Source: Trichinella spiralis
Taxonomy: Eukaryota > Nematoda > Enoplea > Trichinellida > Trichinellidae
Assembly (NCBI GenBank): GCA_000181795.3
Contig: CM012953.1
Coordinates: 13,853,595-13,917,594, forward strand
Direction of reading: 5' to 3'
DNA: 64,000 bases
The notes under the pieces were generated by a model. The model did not search any database and had not been told where the DNA came from. It worked only from the letters and a program-made list of their open reading frames with translations. Shown here piece by piece: positions 63,301-64,000 of this stretch. Every line of letters starts with the position of its first letter. Position 1 is the stretch's first letter. The translations under genes were made by a program, and so were the position numbers.

Positions 63301-64000
63301 TTTACATTTTCCTCAATTTATTTATATGCATTTAATCTTAAAATTTCATTTCCTGCATATTCCTTTTGAAATAGAATGAGAAAATGTTATGGTATACCAC
63401 AAAAATTTCACAAGGTTTTCTCTTTTTTAAAAAGTAATATTTATGAATAAAAACCTTTTTTTAAAACTTTTTAAAATAAAATTACAATTATAACATGCAT
63501 TTCTGAAACTTGTTAATCATATTTTTCTTTTTACAAGTGAAAAGATTTACCATCTTCTTTGTTGTAAAGAGAACAAATAAATCAGAATATAAAATTATTG
63601 CACAACAAACAATTTATAAAGCTATTATAAGATAAAGACGCCGGTAAACCGATTAGCGCAATAATAGTTTGCATTCCTTTTCACCTTCACTGCCCATTCT
63701 CATTTTATGCATCTTATCATTCAACTTTGATGCTTCAGGTAACGTTTTAACAAATAAAAGATAATATTCAAAAAAATATTAATTTTAGCATAAAGTTATA
63801 AAACCTTTCAACATGTATTAACAAAAAACTTTTTTTAATATAATACAAAGAAGTATTTTGTTCTACTGGCGAAAGTTTTATTTAAGTATATTCTATTTAT
63901 TATTCAGTAGAACGGTACATATATATATATATGTATGTATATCTGTGTCACTTCAACTATACAACATCCTTTGTCATAGAAATCATTTAAATAATTCAAA
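57395..64000. other. Cyclin D 3' flank and gene-poor right end
   Basis: 6.6 kb with no supportable gene. It includes a (TA)n run near 59355-59380, AGC repeats near 59730-59750, (AAT)n near 61400 and (TA)n near 63917-63932. GC-richer islands lie at about 58200-58830 and 59880-60330; the latter includes a full CRE-type palindrome. The last 3.5 kb is uniformly AT-rich. Confidence 0.45.
59954..59961. promoter_or_regulatory. CRE/ATF palindrome TGACGTCA
   Basis: Perfect 8-base palindrome in a GC-richer patch of otherwise AT-rich intergenic DNA. No gene start is evident within 2 kb, so its target is unknown. Confidence 0.25.

Overview
This is AT-rich animal nuclear DNA. Genes are split by many short introns, mostly 45-100 bases, with worm-like TTTTAG/TTTCAG acceptors. 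A near-palindromic X-box lies just upstream of an intraflagellar transport gene, a BEL/Pao-type LTR element carries a gag-protease frame, and the gene set is metazoan. I infer an ecdysozoan, most likely a nematode and perhaps an early-branching (Trichinella-like) one. The species cannot be fixed from sequence alone.

Positions 1-37 kb are gene dense, with eleven recognisable protein genes. In order they are EXOC1/Sec3 (+, cut by the left edge), SMARCB1/SNF5 (-), NAF1 (+), ATP synthase epsilon ATP5F1E (-), conventional kinesin heavy chain KIF5/unc-116 (-), IFT20 (+), a C20orf27/ADISSP homologue (-), mitochondrial HSP70 HSPA9 (-), RBM28/Nop4 (+), TRIP4/ASC-1 (+) and SGF29 (-). For the ten complete genes and the EXOC1 fragment, the exon chains I read by eye keep one frame through every junction and end at a stop, so the models are internally consistent. 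Divergent pairs (kinesin/IFT20, HSPA9/RBM28) share intergenic regions under 0.9 kb. EXOC1/SMARCB1, NAF1/ATP5F1E, IFT20/ADISSP and TRIP4/SGF29 converge.

Positions 29.3-33.3 kb, between RBM28 and TRIP4, hold a small cluster of LTR fossils. They are an incomplete BEL/Pao element with diverged LTRs, a second LTR directly abutting it, and a clean solo LTR with a 5-bp target duplication ending 89 bases before the TRIP4 start codon.

From 37 to 64 kb the layout changes. About 27 kb contains one gene I can support, a D-type cyclin at 54.3-57.4 kb. The rest is very AT-rich with simple repeats and a few GC-richer islands (about 40.5, 45.8, 48.2, 50.9, 51.5-51.9, 58.2-58.8 and 59.9-60.3 kb). These could be enhancers, undetected exons or old repeats. 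No tRNA, rRNA or CRISPR array was seen.

The genes have mixed housekeeping and cell-biology roles rather than forming one pathway: exocytosis, SWI/SNF and SAGA chromatin, H/ACA RNP and ribosome biogenesis, mitochondrial ATP synthesis and import, microtubule and ciliary transport, transcription co-activation and the cell cycle.
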